DNA from: Notamacropus eugenii
Lineage: Eukaryota > Chordata > Mammalia > Diprotodontia > Macropodidae
DNA: 64,000 bases
Reading direction: 5' to 3'
Assembly (NCBI RefSeq): GCF_028372415.1
Contig: NC_092872.1
Coordinates: forward strand, 11,383,001-11,447,000
The notes beneath the pieces are model-generated. The model did no database searches. It saw nothing but the letters and a program-made list of their open reading frames with translations, and was not told the origin of the DNA. Positions 21,000 through 33,578 of this stretch are shown piece after piece. Both the position numbers and the translations under genes were made by a program. Positions within the stretch are counted from its first letter, which is position 1. Every line of letters starts with the position of its first letter.

Positions 21000-23015
21000 A
21001 TAAAAGGAATTCTAGAGAATCGTCTAAAAACTAGTTGAAACAATTAACAGCTTCAGCAAAGTTGCAGAATATATAAAATAAAACCACAAAAATCATCAGC
21101 ATTTCTATATATTACCAACAAAGTCCAGTGGCAGGAGATAGAAAGAGAAATTCCATTTAAAGCAGCACAGATAATATAAAACACCTGGGAGTCTACTTGC
21201 CAAAACAAACTGGAACTATATGAACTCAATTACAAAACATTTTCACACAAATAAAGATAGATCTAAATAAATGGATAAATTAATTGCTCATGAGTAGGCC
21301 AAGCCAATATTCTTAAAACTGCAATTCTACCTAAATTAATTTACCATTCAGTGCCATACCAATCAAACTACCAAAAAATTATTTTATAGAACAATGGAAA
21401 AAAATAATAACAAACTTCATCTAGAAGAGCAAAAGGTCAAGAATATCGAGACAATTAATGGGGAAAAAATGTGAAGGAAAGCAGCCTAGTCATATCAGAT
21501 CTCCAACTGTATTACAAAGTGGTAATAGCCAAAGCAATCTGGCACTGGTATAAAAAACAGAGCAGTGGATAAGTGTAATAGATTAGGTACACAAGACACA
21601 GTAGTAAATGATCATAGCAATCTAGTGTCTGATAAACACAAAGATCCAAACTTTGGGAACAAAAATTCACTATTTGACAAAAATTTCTGACAAACTGAAA
21701 AGTAATTTGGCAAAAACTAGGTATAGATCAACATCTCACACAATAAACAAAGACAAGGTCAAAATGGGTACTTGATTTAGAAGTAAAGGGTAACATCAGC
21801 AGCAAATTAGGGGAGAAAGGAATGTTTGACCTCTCAGATCTATGGATAAAGGAATAATTATGACCAAACAAGAGACAGAGAGTATCACAAGACATAAAAA
21901 GAATAATTTGGGGTTATTTAAAATTTTTACACAAAGAAAACCAAAGCAGCCAAGATTAGAAGGGAAATGGGAAAGTGGAAAAAAAATTTACAGCAAATTT
22001 CTCTGATAAAGACGTCATTTCTCAAATATACAGAGAACTGAGTCAAATTTATAAGAATACAAACCATTCCTCAACTGATAAATGGTCAGAGGATATGAAC
22101 AGGCAGTTTTCAAATGAAGAAATCAAAACTATTTATAGGCATGTAAAGAAGTGCTCTAAATCACATTTGATTGGAGAAATGCAAATCAAAACAACTCTGA
22201 AGTACCACCTCATACCTTTCAGATTGGCTAATAAGACAAAAAAGAAAAATGGAGGGGATAAGGAAAAACTGAGACACCAATATACTATTGGTCAAGTTGT
22301 GAACTGATTCTAAAATTCTGAAGAACAATTTGGAACTATGCCCAAAGAGCTATAAAACTGTGCATACCCTTTGACCCAGAAACATCACCACTAGTTTTCT
22401 ATCCCAAAGAGATCAAATAAAGTGGATGAGGATCTATATGTATAAACATTTAGAGGAGCTCTTTTTGTGATGGCAAAGAATTGGAAATTGAGGAAAATGG
22501 GTAAACAAGTTATGTTGTATGAATGTAATAAAATACTATTGTTCCATAAGAAATGGTGAGCAGGAAGACTTCAAAAAAACCTGGAAAGACTTATATTAAC
22601 TTATGGAAAATGAAGTGAGGAGAACCAGGAGAACATTGTACACAGTAACAGCAATACGGTACAATGATCAACTGTGAATGACTTCACTATTCTCAGCAAT
22701 ACAATAACCTAATATAATTCCAAAGCACTCACGATGAAAACTACTATCCACTTCCAGAGAAAGAACTAAAGGAATCTGGATGCAGATCAAAGTATATTTT
22801 TTTAAATTTTCACTATTTTTCTTTGGTTCTTTTTGTGTGTGTGTTTTCTTTCATAACATGACTAATATAGAAATATGGTTTGCCTGACTGCATATGTATA
22901 ACATATCAAATTGATTGCCTTCTCAATGAGGGGAAGAGGAAGAGATTTGGAACTCAAATTTTTAAAAATATTTATAATATTGTTTTTACATGTAATTGGA
23001 AAAAATAAAATATTT
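21000..23015 (+). mobile_element. L1 LINE 3' half (ORF2 C-terminal part and 3' UTR)
   Basis: The frame 21975-22307 carries HVKKCSKSHLIGEMQIKTTL and YHLIPFRLANKTK, the conserved L1 ORF2 C-terminal region. Downstream come CTTTGACCCAGAAACATCAC, GTGAGGAGAACCAGGAGAAC and the 3' UTR, ending GGAAAAAATAAAATA. It is 5'-truncated with multiple stops. Confidence 0.85.
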
Positions 23016-23565
23016 CAAATATATATTTATAGACGCTTTTTTGCAGTGGCAAAAATTTGACATTCAGGGAACATCCATCAGTTAGAGAATGGCTGAATAA
23101 GTTGTGATATGTGAATATGATGGAATATTATTGTGTTGTGAGAAATGATGAGCAAGAAAACCTGAGAAGACTTACATGAACTGATACAAAGTGAAGTGAA
23201 GAGAATCAGGAAAACATTGTACAATGATCAACTATGAATGGCTTAGCTATTCTGATCAATACAATGATCCAAGATAATTCTAAAAGACTTATGATGAAAA
23301 ATGCTATCCAACTCCAGAAAAAGAACTGGAGTCTGAATGCAAATTGAAGCATGATTTTTTTTTTCATTTCCTTAATTTTTCTTGTTTTTGTTTTACAACA
23401 TGGCTAACATAGAAATGTGTTTTGCATGATTTAACATGTATAATTGCTATCACATTTCTTGCTTTCATAATGGATAAGGGAGGGGTGAATGGTAGAAAGA
23501 GAATTTGGAGCTGAAAATTGTTTTAAATGAATGTGAAAAGTAAATAAATAATAATTGTTAAAGTA
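23016..23565 (+). mobile_element. second L1 LINE 3' end, directly downstream
   Basis: Repeats the L1 3' segment from GAATGGCTGAATAAGTTGTG through AGAGAATCAGGAAAACATTG to AAGTAAATAAATAATAATTG. Divergence between the two copies suggests separate insertions rather than a recent duplication. Confidence 0.8.
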
Positions 23566-23644
23566 GAAAAAGAATTGAGCTGAGAATTGAACAAGAGGAA
23601 GACAGCTTTCTTCTATAGGACATAGCTATCAATATAGATACAGT

Positions 23645-23768
23645 TATATCTGTGGTTAACTGACTTACCTAGTTTCACATAGCTAGTAAGTATTTGAGGC
23701 AGAATTTGAACTCAGATCCTTCAAACTCCAAGTTCAACTTTCTACTCATTGTACCACTGTATTGCCCC
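23645..23768 (-). mobile_element. tRNA-derived SINE, partial
   Basis: CACATAGCTAGTAAGTATTT, GAATTTGAACTCAGATCCTT and CTACTCATTGTACCACTGTA: the inverted head of the marsupial SINE without its other end. Confidence 0.7.
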
Positions 23769-23774
23769 AATCTC

Positions 23775-24398
23775 TTTTTAAAATTTTTAAGTTTTTATTG
23801 ATATACGTGTTTTTTACTTCATCATAGCTATCCCAAGTATCCATCACACATCATTTCTTACAGCACAGTAATATTCCATTACCTTCATGTACTACAATTT
23901 GTTTAATCATTCCTTACTTGGTAGGCATCTACCTTGTTTCCAGTTCTTAGCTATAACAAAAACTGCTGCTATAAATATTTTGAAGTATATAGGGACTTTT
24001 GGCTTTTGATGACTTCCTTGGGGTATAAGCCCAGTAATAAAGTCTCTAGCTCAAAGGGTATGGACATTTTACATCAGTTTATTTGCATAATTCCAAATTG
24101 CTTTCCAAATAGGTTTTGCCATTTCATAGGTCCATCAACAATATATTAGTGTGCCTATCCTTCCACAATACTCCAACATTGACCATTGCTATTTTTGTCA
24201 TTTTTGTCCATTTTTAGGATGTGAAATAAAACATCTGGGTTGTTTTGATTTGTGTTTCTCTTATTAATAGTGATTTGGAGCATTCTTTCCTATGATTGTG
24301 AATACTTTGCAGTTCTTTTGAGAACTATTTGTTCATGTCCTTTGACTATTTATCTATTGAGAAATGGCTGTCATTCTTATACATATTTATTCATTGTT

Positions 24399-24430
<32 letters not shown>

Positions 24431-24660
24431 CTTGGATACCAAACCCTTATCAGGGAAATTTGATACAAATAGTGATTCTATTTTTTTTTTTGTAATCATC
24501 TTAAACTTTTGTTTGGTGAAGAATACATCTCCTACACACAGCTGTGACAGGTATATGATCTGTTTCTCTTCTAATATTTTTATAATATGATGTTTAATAT
24601 GATCCTTATGTCTTTGGTGGTATCTTTTTTGTGACTTCAAAGATATCATTTTTTGTTGGT
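23775..24660 (-). mobile_element. L1 LINE fragment
   Basis: Antisense ORF2 C-terminal sequence: ACAGCACAGTAATATTCCAT, GCTATAAATATTTTGAAGTA, CCCTTATCAGGGAAATTTG. Contains a TA run at about 24409-24430. Confidence 0.75.
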
Positions 24661-24779
24661 AGTATGAGGCAGACTCATAACCTTAACTCTTCAGAAACTG
24701 TTGAGTTACAGGATTTGTAGCCATGCAACATCCCTGAAAGAAAAATTTTGTAGTATTGTCTCCTAATTATGTCAAGACA

Positions 24780-27055
24780 ATTTTTTAACATTCATTTTTA
24801 CAATATTTTGAGTTCCAAATTTTTCTGCCTCCCTCTCCTTCCCTCCACTCTTCCAAAAATGGTAGGCAACTTGACATAAGTTATACATGTGCTATCATGT
24901 AAAATATATTTCCATATCAGTCACAGTTGCGAAAGAAGAAACAGATCAAAAGAAAAACATAAGAAAGAATGAAGTAAGTGAAAAAGTATGCTTCAATAAC
25001 TACATTCAGAGTCCATAATTCTTTATCTGGATGTGAATAACATTTTCCTTCATGAGTCCTTTGTACTTTTCTTGGATCATTGTGTGGCTGAGAAGAGCTG
25101 AGTCATTCAAAGTTGATTACCACACAATGTTGTTGATCCTGTGAGCAATATTTTCCTGGTTCTCCTCACTTCACTTTGCATCAGTTTGTACACGTCTTTT
25201 CTTATATAGGTTTTTCGGAAATTTGCTTGTTCATCATTTCTAATTGCACAATAGTATTCTATCACATTCATATAGCACAGTTTGTTTAGCCATTCCCCAA
25301 TTATGGGCATTCCCTTAAATTCCAATATTTTGCCAACATGAAAAGGGCTGCCTTCAATATTTTTGCACATGTAAGTCCTTTTGCCTTTATCATGATCTCT
25401 TTGTTATACAGACCTAGTAGTGGTATTATTGACTCAAAGGGTATGCACAATTTGGTTCTTCTTTGGGCATACTTCCAAATTTCTCTCCAGAATGGTTGGA
25501 TCAGTTCACAGCCCCACCAACAGTGCATTACTGTCCTAACATCTTCTCCAAATTTATCATTTTCTTTTTTTTTTTTTGTCATATTAGCCAATCTGATAGG
25601 TGAGGTTGCCTCAGAGTTGCTTTGATTTGCATTCCTCCAATCAAAAGTGATTTAGAGCGCTGTTTTATATGTCTATAGATTGCTTTGATTTCTTCAACTG
25701 AAAACTGCCTGTTCATATCCTTTGACCATTTATCAATTGAGGAATGGCTTGTATTCTTATTTGACTCAGTTCTCTATATATTTGGAAAATGAGGCCTTTA
25801 TCAGAGATACATGCTGTAAACATTGTTTCTCAGCTTTCCACTTTACTTCTAATCTTTGTTGCATTGGTTTTGTTTGTGCAAAACCTTTTTAATTTAATAT
25901 AATCAAAATTATCTATGTTACATTTTGTAATGCTCTCTATCTCTTGTCTAATCATGAATTCTTCTCTTCTCCATAGATCTGACAGGTAAGCTATTCCTTA
26001 ATCTTCTAATTTGTTTATGGTATTACCCTTTATGTCTAAATCATGTACCCATTTTGATTTTGTCTTGGTATATGGTGTAAGATGTTGTTCTATACCGAGT
26101 TTGTGCCCTATTGTTTTCTGGTTTTCCCAGAAACCTTTCTCAAATAGTGAGTTCTAATCCCAAAATCTAAGGTCTTTAGGTTTATCAAGCACTAGGTTAC
26201 TATGATCATTTACTACTGTGTGTTGTGTACCTAATCTATTCTCCTGATCCACCACTCTATTTCTTAGCAAGTACCAGATAGTTTTGATGATTACTGCTTT
26301 ATAATATGGTTTGAGATCTGGTACTGCTAGGCTACCTTGCTTTGGGTTTTTTTTTTTATTAATTTTCTTGATATTTTTGATCTTTTGTTCTTCCGGACAA
26401 ATTTTGTTATTTTTTTCTAGATCTATAAAACAATATTTTGGCAGTTTAATTGGTATAGCACTGAATAAGTAAATTAACTTAGGTAGACTTTTTAATATTA
26501 TTATATTTATTTTATCATATTACATATTATAATTATTATACATTAATATTATTTTTTATCATACTGGCTCAGGCTATCCATGAGCAATCGACATTTTTCC
26601 AATTATTTAGATCTGACTTTATTTGTGTAAAAAATGTTTTGTAATTGTGTTCATATAGTTCCTGGGTTTCTCTTCGCAGGTAGACTCACAAGTGTATTGT
26701 TTACAGTTATTTTAAGGGGAATTTCTCTATCTCTTGCTGCTAGGCTTTGTTGGTTATATAAAGAAATCATAATGATTTATGTGGGTTTATCTTATATCTT
26801 CAACTTTGCTAAAGTTGTTAATTATTTCAAGTAGCTTTTTGGTTGATTCTGTAGGGTTTTCTAAGTATGTCATCTGCAAAGAGTGATAGTTTTGTTTCCT
26901 CATTGCCTATTCTGATTCCTTTGATTTCTTTTTCTTCTCTTATTGCTAAAGCTAACATTTCTAACACTATATTTAATAATAGTGGTGATAATGGGCATCC
27001 TTGATTTACCCCTTATCTTTATTGGAAGGCTCGTGGAAGAATATTGATGTTTAAA
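24780..27055 (-). mobile_element. L1 LINE 3' half with reverse transcriptase region
   Basis: Starts with the antisense 3' UTR (CATTTTTACAATATTTTGAG). The minus frame 25301-25591 gives HCWWGCELIQPFW and CIPFESIIPLLGLY, the L1 ORF2 C-terminus. At 26866-26890 the minus strand reads LSLFADDI, the RT catalytic box, followed upstream by sequence like [12 protein letters not shown]. The copy ends at about 27055. It is dead, with frequent stops, but longer than the other L1 pieces here. Confidence 0.85.
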
Positions 27056-27224
27056 AAAATGTCCTTTGTTTCAGGGAAAAGTTTTGGAAAATTAAAAGCA
27101 GTCTTCAGTTTCCCAGATGCAAACCAGTCTGCTCTCTGCTTCCTATTCAATTCTTGGCTTAGTTCATCTACGTCCATCTACGATATCTTTGCAAAATATA
27201 TGTACTGATGATCTACATAATTAA

Positions 27225-28150
27225 AATCATTTCAACAAGCATTTATTAAGTGTGTACTATATGCCAAACACTAAAGATAAAGAAGTAAAACCAAAATAGT
27301 CTCTGTTTTTAAGGACCTCACATGTGACTGGAGGAAATAGCATGAACAGAGAAAAGCTGATACAAAATATACAGAAAATAAAGGCAAAGCAATTTCAGGA
27401 GGAAGGAGAGCACTCCTGGGTAGAGGAGGGTCACTTAGGGGAAGCCCCATGTAGGTTTACAGTCATCAAGCTGAGTCCTTAAATAGGCTAGAAATTTTAA
27501 GAAGCAGCTATGAGAAGGGAGAGCATTCCAGATCTGGGGAACAGCCCATACAAAGGTATAGAAGTAAAACATGTAATTCTATGTGCAGGGAACAGCAAAT
27601 AGGCTTATTTGACTGGAATGTAGAGTATGTGAGGGAAGTAATGTGAAATCTGCAGGGAAAGATAAGCTGCAGCCAGACTATGAAGGTCTCTACATGTCAG
27701 AGAGAGGAGCTTGTGTTCTATCTTAGAGGTAATAGGAAGCCCCTTGATCTTTGTGGAGCAAAGAAGTGCCATGGGCAGGCTTGTGCTGGAAGAGGATCAA
27801 TCTCACAGCTGGGTGGAGGATGGATAAGAGAGGGAAAGGTCTTAAATTAGGGAGAACAGTTAGGTGGAAATAGTAATGATCCAGATGACAGGAAGTGAGG
27901 GTTTGAAGTAGGTTGGTGGAGGTGTCAAAGGCGAGAAGGGCACCAGTGTGAGAGGTGTTGTGGAGGGGAAATTGACAAAACAATAAGTGATTGGACATGG
28001 GGTGGGGTGTGACTGAGGATGAAGAGTTGATAATGACTCTCTTTTTTGAACATAGGCAACTGGAAGGGCCATGGTGTCCTTGGTAGAAATCAAAAAGTTA
28101 GGAAAAGGGATGAGTTTTGGGTGTAAGATCATGACCTACCTCTTAGGTTG
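27225..28150 (+). mobile_element. ancient unnamed interspersed repeat, diverged copy
   Basis: AAGCATTTATTAAGTGTGTA, GGAGAGCATTCCAGATCTGG, GAAGCCCCTTGATC and AATGATCCAGATGACAGG follow the order of the copy at 18725. The Ser/Thr/Pro/Leu-rich minus frames here are shadows. Confidence 0.6.
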
Positions 28151-28339
28151 AGTGTTAGTAGCTTACGAGTCATCTTGACATAATGTCAAGAGGTTTAGAA
28201 GAATGTCTCTGTCCTGTATTGTGGATTTATAGGACTTGATTGCAAATGGTGTCATTGGAGAGAGTACTCACATCAGTATCACAAATGCACTGAAATAGTG
28301 AAGGGTCAAAGTACTAGGCTGGGAGATCAAGGGAATGTT

Positions 28340-29105
28340 GTAAAAATAGCCTTCTCAGATTTTTTTTTAGATTGAGCAAAGTCTCTCATGCTATTCTTGT
28401 GAAAAAGACAAGGAAATGTAAACAATAGTATAGTTAAATTGGTTCAAAGCTTGTTAAATGGCCAGATCCAAAGAGTTACCTTTAACATTTTCATATCAAC
28501 TTGCAAATAAGTTTGTAATGGGGTGAGTGCCTCAGGTGTCTGTTCTAGTCCCTGTGCTGTTTCATAGCTTTATCAATGACTTAGATAAAGGCATAGATGG
28601 CATATGTAATAATTCACACAATTAATTGTGTTTGTGATTGATGAGGTTGAGTCATTTCAGTTATGTCCACCTCTTCATGACCCCATTTGAAGTTTTCTTG
28701 GCAAAGATACTTGAGTGGTTTGCTGTTTCCTTCTCCACCTCATTTTTCAGATGAGGAAACTGAGGCAAACAGGGTTAAATGACTTGCCCAGGGTCACACA
28801 GCTCAAAAGTGTCTCAGATCACATTTGAACTCAGGTCTTCCTGACTCTAGGCCCAGCACTCTATCCACTTCATCACCAAGTGGCTGATCAGAATGGTGAG
28901 GGAACTGGAAACAAGGATTGATGGAAGTGGTGATGTCTGACCCATCCAAGAGAAGGTATAGTCTCACCTCTGGAGTATCATGTTTAGATCTGGGCACTAG
29001 AATTTAAGAGGCACATTGGCAAGCTAGAGTGACTCTAGAGGAGACTGATCAGTATGGTGAAAAGACTAGAAATTACGCCATAGAGGATCAATTGAAGGAA
29101 AGGTG
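28340..29105 (+). mobile_element. CR1/L3 LINE, interrupted by a SINE
   Basis: 28535-28610 translates close to SVLVPVLFHSFINDLDKGI, the CR1 reverse transcriptase segment. 28950-29100 (CACCTCTGGAGTATCATGTT, GAGACTGATCAGTATGGTGA) is the region near the 3' end. The SINE at 28637-28885 splits it. Confidence 0.75.
28637..28885 (-). mobile_element. marsupial tRNA-derived SINE
   Basis: Inverted full-length copy: GAGGTTGAGTCATTTCAGTT, TTGGCAAAGATACTTGAGTG, CAGGGTCACACAGCTCAAAA, CTTCCTGACTCTAGGCCCAG. Confidence 0.9.
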
Positions 29106-29684
29106 GGAAAGTTGTGATCAGAGAGAGGGATCTCAGAGTTCTATATCACAGAAGTGACATCACCATTGGTGATGGTGAGATCAAGCATTCCTGTCTGTGG
29201 CTGAGGTGGAATGAAAGTACAGGTCATAGGAGAGGACGAGGAGGAACTTAATGAAATTGGAGGCCCAGGTGTGTGAGGGGACATTAAAATGCATTTTGAA
29301 GACCCTTCTTATAAGGGCAAAGGTTAAGGCTATGAACCAAGTCCTCAACTCCTTGAGAAAGATATAAAGAGAGTCGTAGGTGATGGCAACAAGGCTCTGG
29401 ATGGACTGGCAGAGCAAATTCAAAAAACAGGAGGGTTGCTTAGTGAAGGGAGCATTAGGAAAGTGCAGAAGGAGAAGTTAAAAAAAAACAAGAGGTGTAT
29501 ATATTCACCTTCCTGCATCCATGTGCTAGGGATTATGAAAAAAGCACTCCGATGTTGCCAAGGGTGCCCAGGGATAGGGTCTTCCGGGCCATCAGATTTC
29601 CATGAGTGCAAAAAGACATGAAGGGAAGTGTCCTCAAGTCACAGGAAATGTGCTTATGATGGAATGGAGCTCAAGAGGGTACAA
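29105..29684 (+). mobile_element. probable 3' portion of the ancient unnamed repeat, then unassigned DNA
   Basis: 29150-29290 (ATCACCATTGGTGATGGTGA, CTGAGGTGGAATGAAAG, AATTGGAGGCCCAGGTGTG) resembles the distal part of the same widespread family. 29440-29684 is unassigned. Confidence 0.4.
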
Positions 29685-30060
29685 TCAACATTTATTAAGT
29701 ACCTGCTGTATACAAAGAATGGTGCTAAGCACTTGGGACACAAAAAGTCCCTGGCCTCAAGGAGTTAATGATCTAATTGGGTTAATAATATTCAGACAAA
29801 GCAAGCTCTATACAACATGAATAGGGAATAATATTTCAAAGGAAAGCCCTGGAATTAAGAAGGGTTGGGGAAGGCTTCCTGTAGAAGGTAGAATTTTAGT
29901 TGGTACTTGAAGAAAGTTAGGGAGAACATTCCAAGCACGGAGGATAGTTAGGAAAATGCTGGGAGATGAAATGTCTAGGGGGTCAGTGTCACTGGACTAA
30001 GGAGTATGGCTTGGGGAGTAAGGTGTAAGAAAAAGGGAAAAGTAGGAGAGACAATGGGGG
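29685..30060 (+). mobile_element. ancient unnamed interspersed repeat, third copy
   Basis: CAACATTTATTAAGTACCTG, AATGGTGCTAAGCACTTGGG, GGAAGGCTTCCTGTAGAAGG, GTCACTGGACTAAGGAGTAT: same order as 18725-19090. Confidence 0.7.
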
Positions 30061-30469
30061 AGAAGGCAAGGTTCAGGAGGGCTGAGCTAAGCTCGGGAGG
30101 GAGTGGTAGGGGAAGGAAGGTTTATATTTAGGCAGCTGGTGACTAGGAATCACAGTGATTAGAGGAGGAAAAGGACAGAATTTGCTAGTATAGGCCTACA
30201 AACACCAGTTCACCAAGCTTTCACACTGAGAGGCACTATGACAAAAGAGGAAGACGTCAGGGAAAGAGGAAGACCAGTAGGGCATTCTAGTCACCAAATG
30301 CTGATGGACTTTCCAGGGACTTGACTGAGGCCGCCCCCAAAAGAAGAACATACAACTTAGCTCTTTCTCTTTGGTGGTTCTTAGGCCCTGGTGAGTTCCA
30401 GTAAAGCTTCTTGGAGCCCCAGAAACCTCTCCAGTTTGTCAACATCCTTCAAAAAATGTGGCCTTTGGA
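30061..30469. other. no gene or element recognised
   Basis: Single-copy-looking DNA with purine-rich first part. Confidence 0.35.
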
Positions 30470-30900
30470 ACTGAACACAATATTCTAAATGATATCTGAC
30501 TGGGATGTTGGACTGTGGGACCATCACCTCTCTCGTTCTGTATGCTATATTTCTATTAATGCATGCTCAGATGAATTTAGCTTTCCTGGCTGCCTGCCAT
30601 GGTGCACTGTGAACTCATATTGAGCGTGCTTGCACCAGAAACCTCAGTTCTTATTCAGATAAACTGTTATCTTAGTGCTCCTCCCACATCCTCTACCTGT
30701 GTACTTAATTTGTTAAACCCAAAGCATAAGAATTTACATTTATCCCATTAAATTTTTATCCATTGTTCCAACCTTTCAGATCTCCTTGGATTCTAGTGCC
30801 ATTGTCCGACATATTTATTATCATTCCCAAATCTTTGTCATTCGATAAGCCTGACACCTGTGTCTTTATCCCATCGATAACAACGTTGAACAGAACACAA
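30470..30900 (-). mobile_element. CR1/L3 LINE fragment
   Basis: Antisense CR1: GGAACTGAACACAATATTCT, GGACTGTGGGACCATCACCT, CTCATATTGAGCGTGCTTGC, TTACATTTATCCCATTAAAT, CTTTATCCCATCGATAACAA. Confidence 0.8.
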
Positions 30901-30939
30901 AATAAGAATACGAAGTACATGACGGTACAGAGGCAGAAG

Positions 30940-31375
30940 GGGGGGGGGGGAGAGAGCAACGCGGGCAGAAAAACAGGCAAATATAGAGTATAAGAAAGGC
31001 AGTGTGAGATAGAGAAATACAGAGAGACAAATAAAATTGGAGACGTGGAGAGAGAAACAGAGAGTCCATGCCTATTAAGCCTGAAAGCGTTAAAAGAGAA
31101 AAAAGCAAAGATAGGGACAGAGAGAGGAAGAGAAAGACAAGGCCATACAGGAGAGAGAGAGAGAAGAGAAGAGGAGGAGGAAAAGGAGAAAGAGAAGGGG
31201 AGGAGCAGGAGGAGGAAAAAAAACATGGGAACAGAGGGAGAGCAGGAGAATCGGGGACACAAAGAAAGACAGAGACAAAGACAAAAAGAAACAGAGATAA
31301 GGAGACAGAAACAGGAAGAATAAAGAGAGACATAACCACGGAGAAAAGACAAGTCCAAAATGACAGAGACTAATA
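30940..31375 (+). repeat. purine-rich AGAGA/ACAGAGA tract
   Basis: A run of ten G followed by about 430 bases rich in AGAGA, ACAGAGA and AGGAGG words. The 157- to 200-residue Leu/Ser/Phe-rich minus frames (30756-31425) are compositional, not genes. Confidence 0.8.
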
Positions 31376-32200
31376 GAAAATCCCATAGCTAGGTCCTGAA
31401 GGGAGGACAAGAATGCATGAGGCACTGTGCCAGCCTGACCTTTGCCCTGGTGCTACACCAGTGGTCAGAGGAGCAAAGTTCCCCAACAGATATGGTGCTT
31501 CACAAAAAATTAATTAAAATTGTTGTGTGTTTTTTTTTTAAAGCTCTGACTCAGACTTTCTTCTCTTCTATGCCCTCCTGTCCTCCCTCCCCTTTTTCCT
31601 CCTCCTCTCCTCCTAGGCAGGACCGGGTGCCTCAGAGGCTGCTGCTTATCGTTAACTCCTGGTGCCCCCCAATCTGGGCACAGCCATCCTGTTGGTAGTC
31701 CAGGGGCCAGCCCACTGAGCTGGCACATCAGCTTGTGGGTGAGTCTGGGGAGCTGGGATTTATTTAAGCCTTGAGTGTTGTTGAAAAAGTCATAGGGAGA
31801 GGGCCCCTGGCCAGGCTTTCTGCAGCCAGGACCCAATGTCCCAAGGGAGACTATTTCTCCTTCCTTCTGACATGTCTAGAATAAAACAAAGGGAATAGAA
31901 AGGGGTCATCCTATGGAAATGTCTTGGTTGATTTGCGAGCATGTGGAGGTAACTCTACATTTCAAAATCAGTGAGAACATTCTACTTAATTATAAGTTGT
32001 GTGGAAACTGTCCAGTGTTTGTTGGGTGGGTGTTATTTAATTTGGTGCTTTGGATTCTCACTCTGGGGGTGATTACCCCCAGTTTCAAATGACCCAGGGT
32101 CTCATTTCCCCAGTACAGAGAATTGACTATCATGTTTCAGGGAAGGTGGGTTTGACCTTGAGCTGGAGATGGGGCAGAAATGATGGGAATTTGGGAAACT
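31376..32200. other. single-copy DNA with one exon-like interval
   Basis: 31617-31738 is preceded by a strong pyrimidine tract ending CCTCCTAG and followed by GTGAGT. It has no convincing coding frame. No transcript evidence exists here. Confidence 0.3.
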
Positions 32201-32204
32201 AAAT

Positions 32205-32335
32205 AGTAGGGAGAGCTCTGGATTCAAGTCTTGGCTCTGCCACTGACTCCCTGACTCTCTAGGGCTCAGTTTCCTGATCTGTAGAAGGAGAGGGTTGACT
32301 AGATAATCTTCAAGGCCCCTTCTAACTTCAGCTTA
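32205..32335 (+). mobile_element. MIR SINE
   Basis: GGATTCAAGTCTTGGCTCTG, CCACTGACTCCCTGACTC, CTCAGTTTCCTGATCTGTAG. Confidence 0.75.
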
Positions 32336-32569
32336 TCTCTGCCTCTGCTTCTGTTTTCACCTCCTTTTCTTGCAGTGAGACTCAGAGTATGACCTGTGTG
32401 TGTGTGTCATAGGGAAGGCTCACCTCTGTCCTAACTGCCCTGAAGGAGCTTCAGAGGGGGCAGGGAAGAGGGGAGAAGGGGTGTGAGCTTCGAGCCCTCT
32501 CCCACCCCCAACCCCCTGCTCACTCCTCATGCAGCAAATACCATCCTTCCCAGGGATATGAGGCATGTG

Positions 32570-32718
32570 ACTAGGGTTTAGGGCTCATTCTATAACTGGG
32601 GTAAGTGCTCACTCAAGTCTGTGTCCAGGATTAAGGTTCAGTCTGTAATCAGGGTTAGGGTTCAGTCTGGGACTGGAATTAGGGACCAGTCTGTGACCAA
32701 GGTCAGAGCTCAGTACCC
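32570..32718 (+). repeat. degenerate minisatellite, about six 24-bp units
   Basis: Units resemble TTAGGGTTCAGTCTGTGACT plus about four bases. The best-preserved unit starts are near 32632, 32657 and 32681. Related arrays occur inverted at 35865-36010 and direct at 48428-48505. Confidence 0.65.
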
Positions 32719-33392
32719 AATGGGTCTCTTTCAGAATGAGGGAATCAAACTATCCCCCTCCAGGAAGGGATGGAGAAGTGGAATCCCTGGAGAAAAGGGA
32801 ATGGGCAGGTGAGCAGCTTGGGTCGGTGGGCACACAACTGCAGTGTCCAGTGAGCAAAGTCAGTGGTTTTCCTGTTTGCTACTCACGCTGGGTCCTGGCT
32901 CAGGGCAGCCCTGTGTACCTTGGCTGGTGCCTTACACACAGGGGCTGAGGATGATGGAGCCAGCAAGGGGACAGAGCCAAACTCTCTACCTCCGCTCTGT
33001 TCTCCCACTCTGGCTCTAAGCCAGTAGCACCCCGCCCCCCTCCTTTGGCCTCCATTCTCTAATCCCAAAAGCCCTGGCTATGAGCCCTAGAAGGAGGAGG
33101 GAAATGGGGAAGGGGGGTGGGTGGGAAGGGGAGTGGACAATTTACTCTCAGAGGTAGACAGAGCAATTCAATCCCATGCCATTAAAAATTCAGTTAAAAA
33201 TGCAATACCATTCAATTCAGTTCAAGCCAAAGGCCTCAGCCCAGGGACACATGGTCATGCTTACAATAGCCACCCAAAGACAGATCTTTCAGGATCACCG
33301 GGCCATTAATGAACAAGGCCTCTATCTATTGAACACCTGCCTTGCCTCAGTGTTCCATTTCTTTCAGGAGTTCCCTGCCTAAAAAATCTGCC
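32719..33392. other. single-copy DNA, no gene seen
   Basis: Short frames only. G-rich near 33090-33135, then AT-rich. Confidence 0.35.
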
Positions 33393-33394
33393 AG

Positions 33395-33578
33395 GGAACC
33401 TGGGCTGCAGTCCTGATTCTAGCAGCTACCAGCTGTGTGACCTTAAGCAAGTCATCGCTCTCAACCTCAGTTTCCCCATCTGTAAAATGGGGATAATGGC
33501 ATCCTTTACAGGATTATTGTGAGGAAAATGTGTGCCTTAGAACTTTATAAAAATGTGAATGGCAATTATTATTACCGC
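33395..33578 (+). mobile_element. MIR SINE, well preserved
   Basis: CAGCTGTGTGACCTTAAGCA, CTCAGTTTCCCCATCTGTAA, GGATTATTGTGAGGAAAATG: nearly the full MIR order. Confidence 0.85.

Noticed and set aside
30756..31425. Long minus-strand open frames (up to 200 residues) rich in Leu, Ser and Phe
   Set aside because: They are the complement of an AGAGA-rich purine tract; composition alone keeps stops away, and no domain is visible.
32570..32718. Interstitial telomere repeat (TTAGGG words)
   Set aside because: TTAGGG occurs only as part of a ~24-bp unit, not in tandem hexamers.
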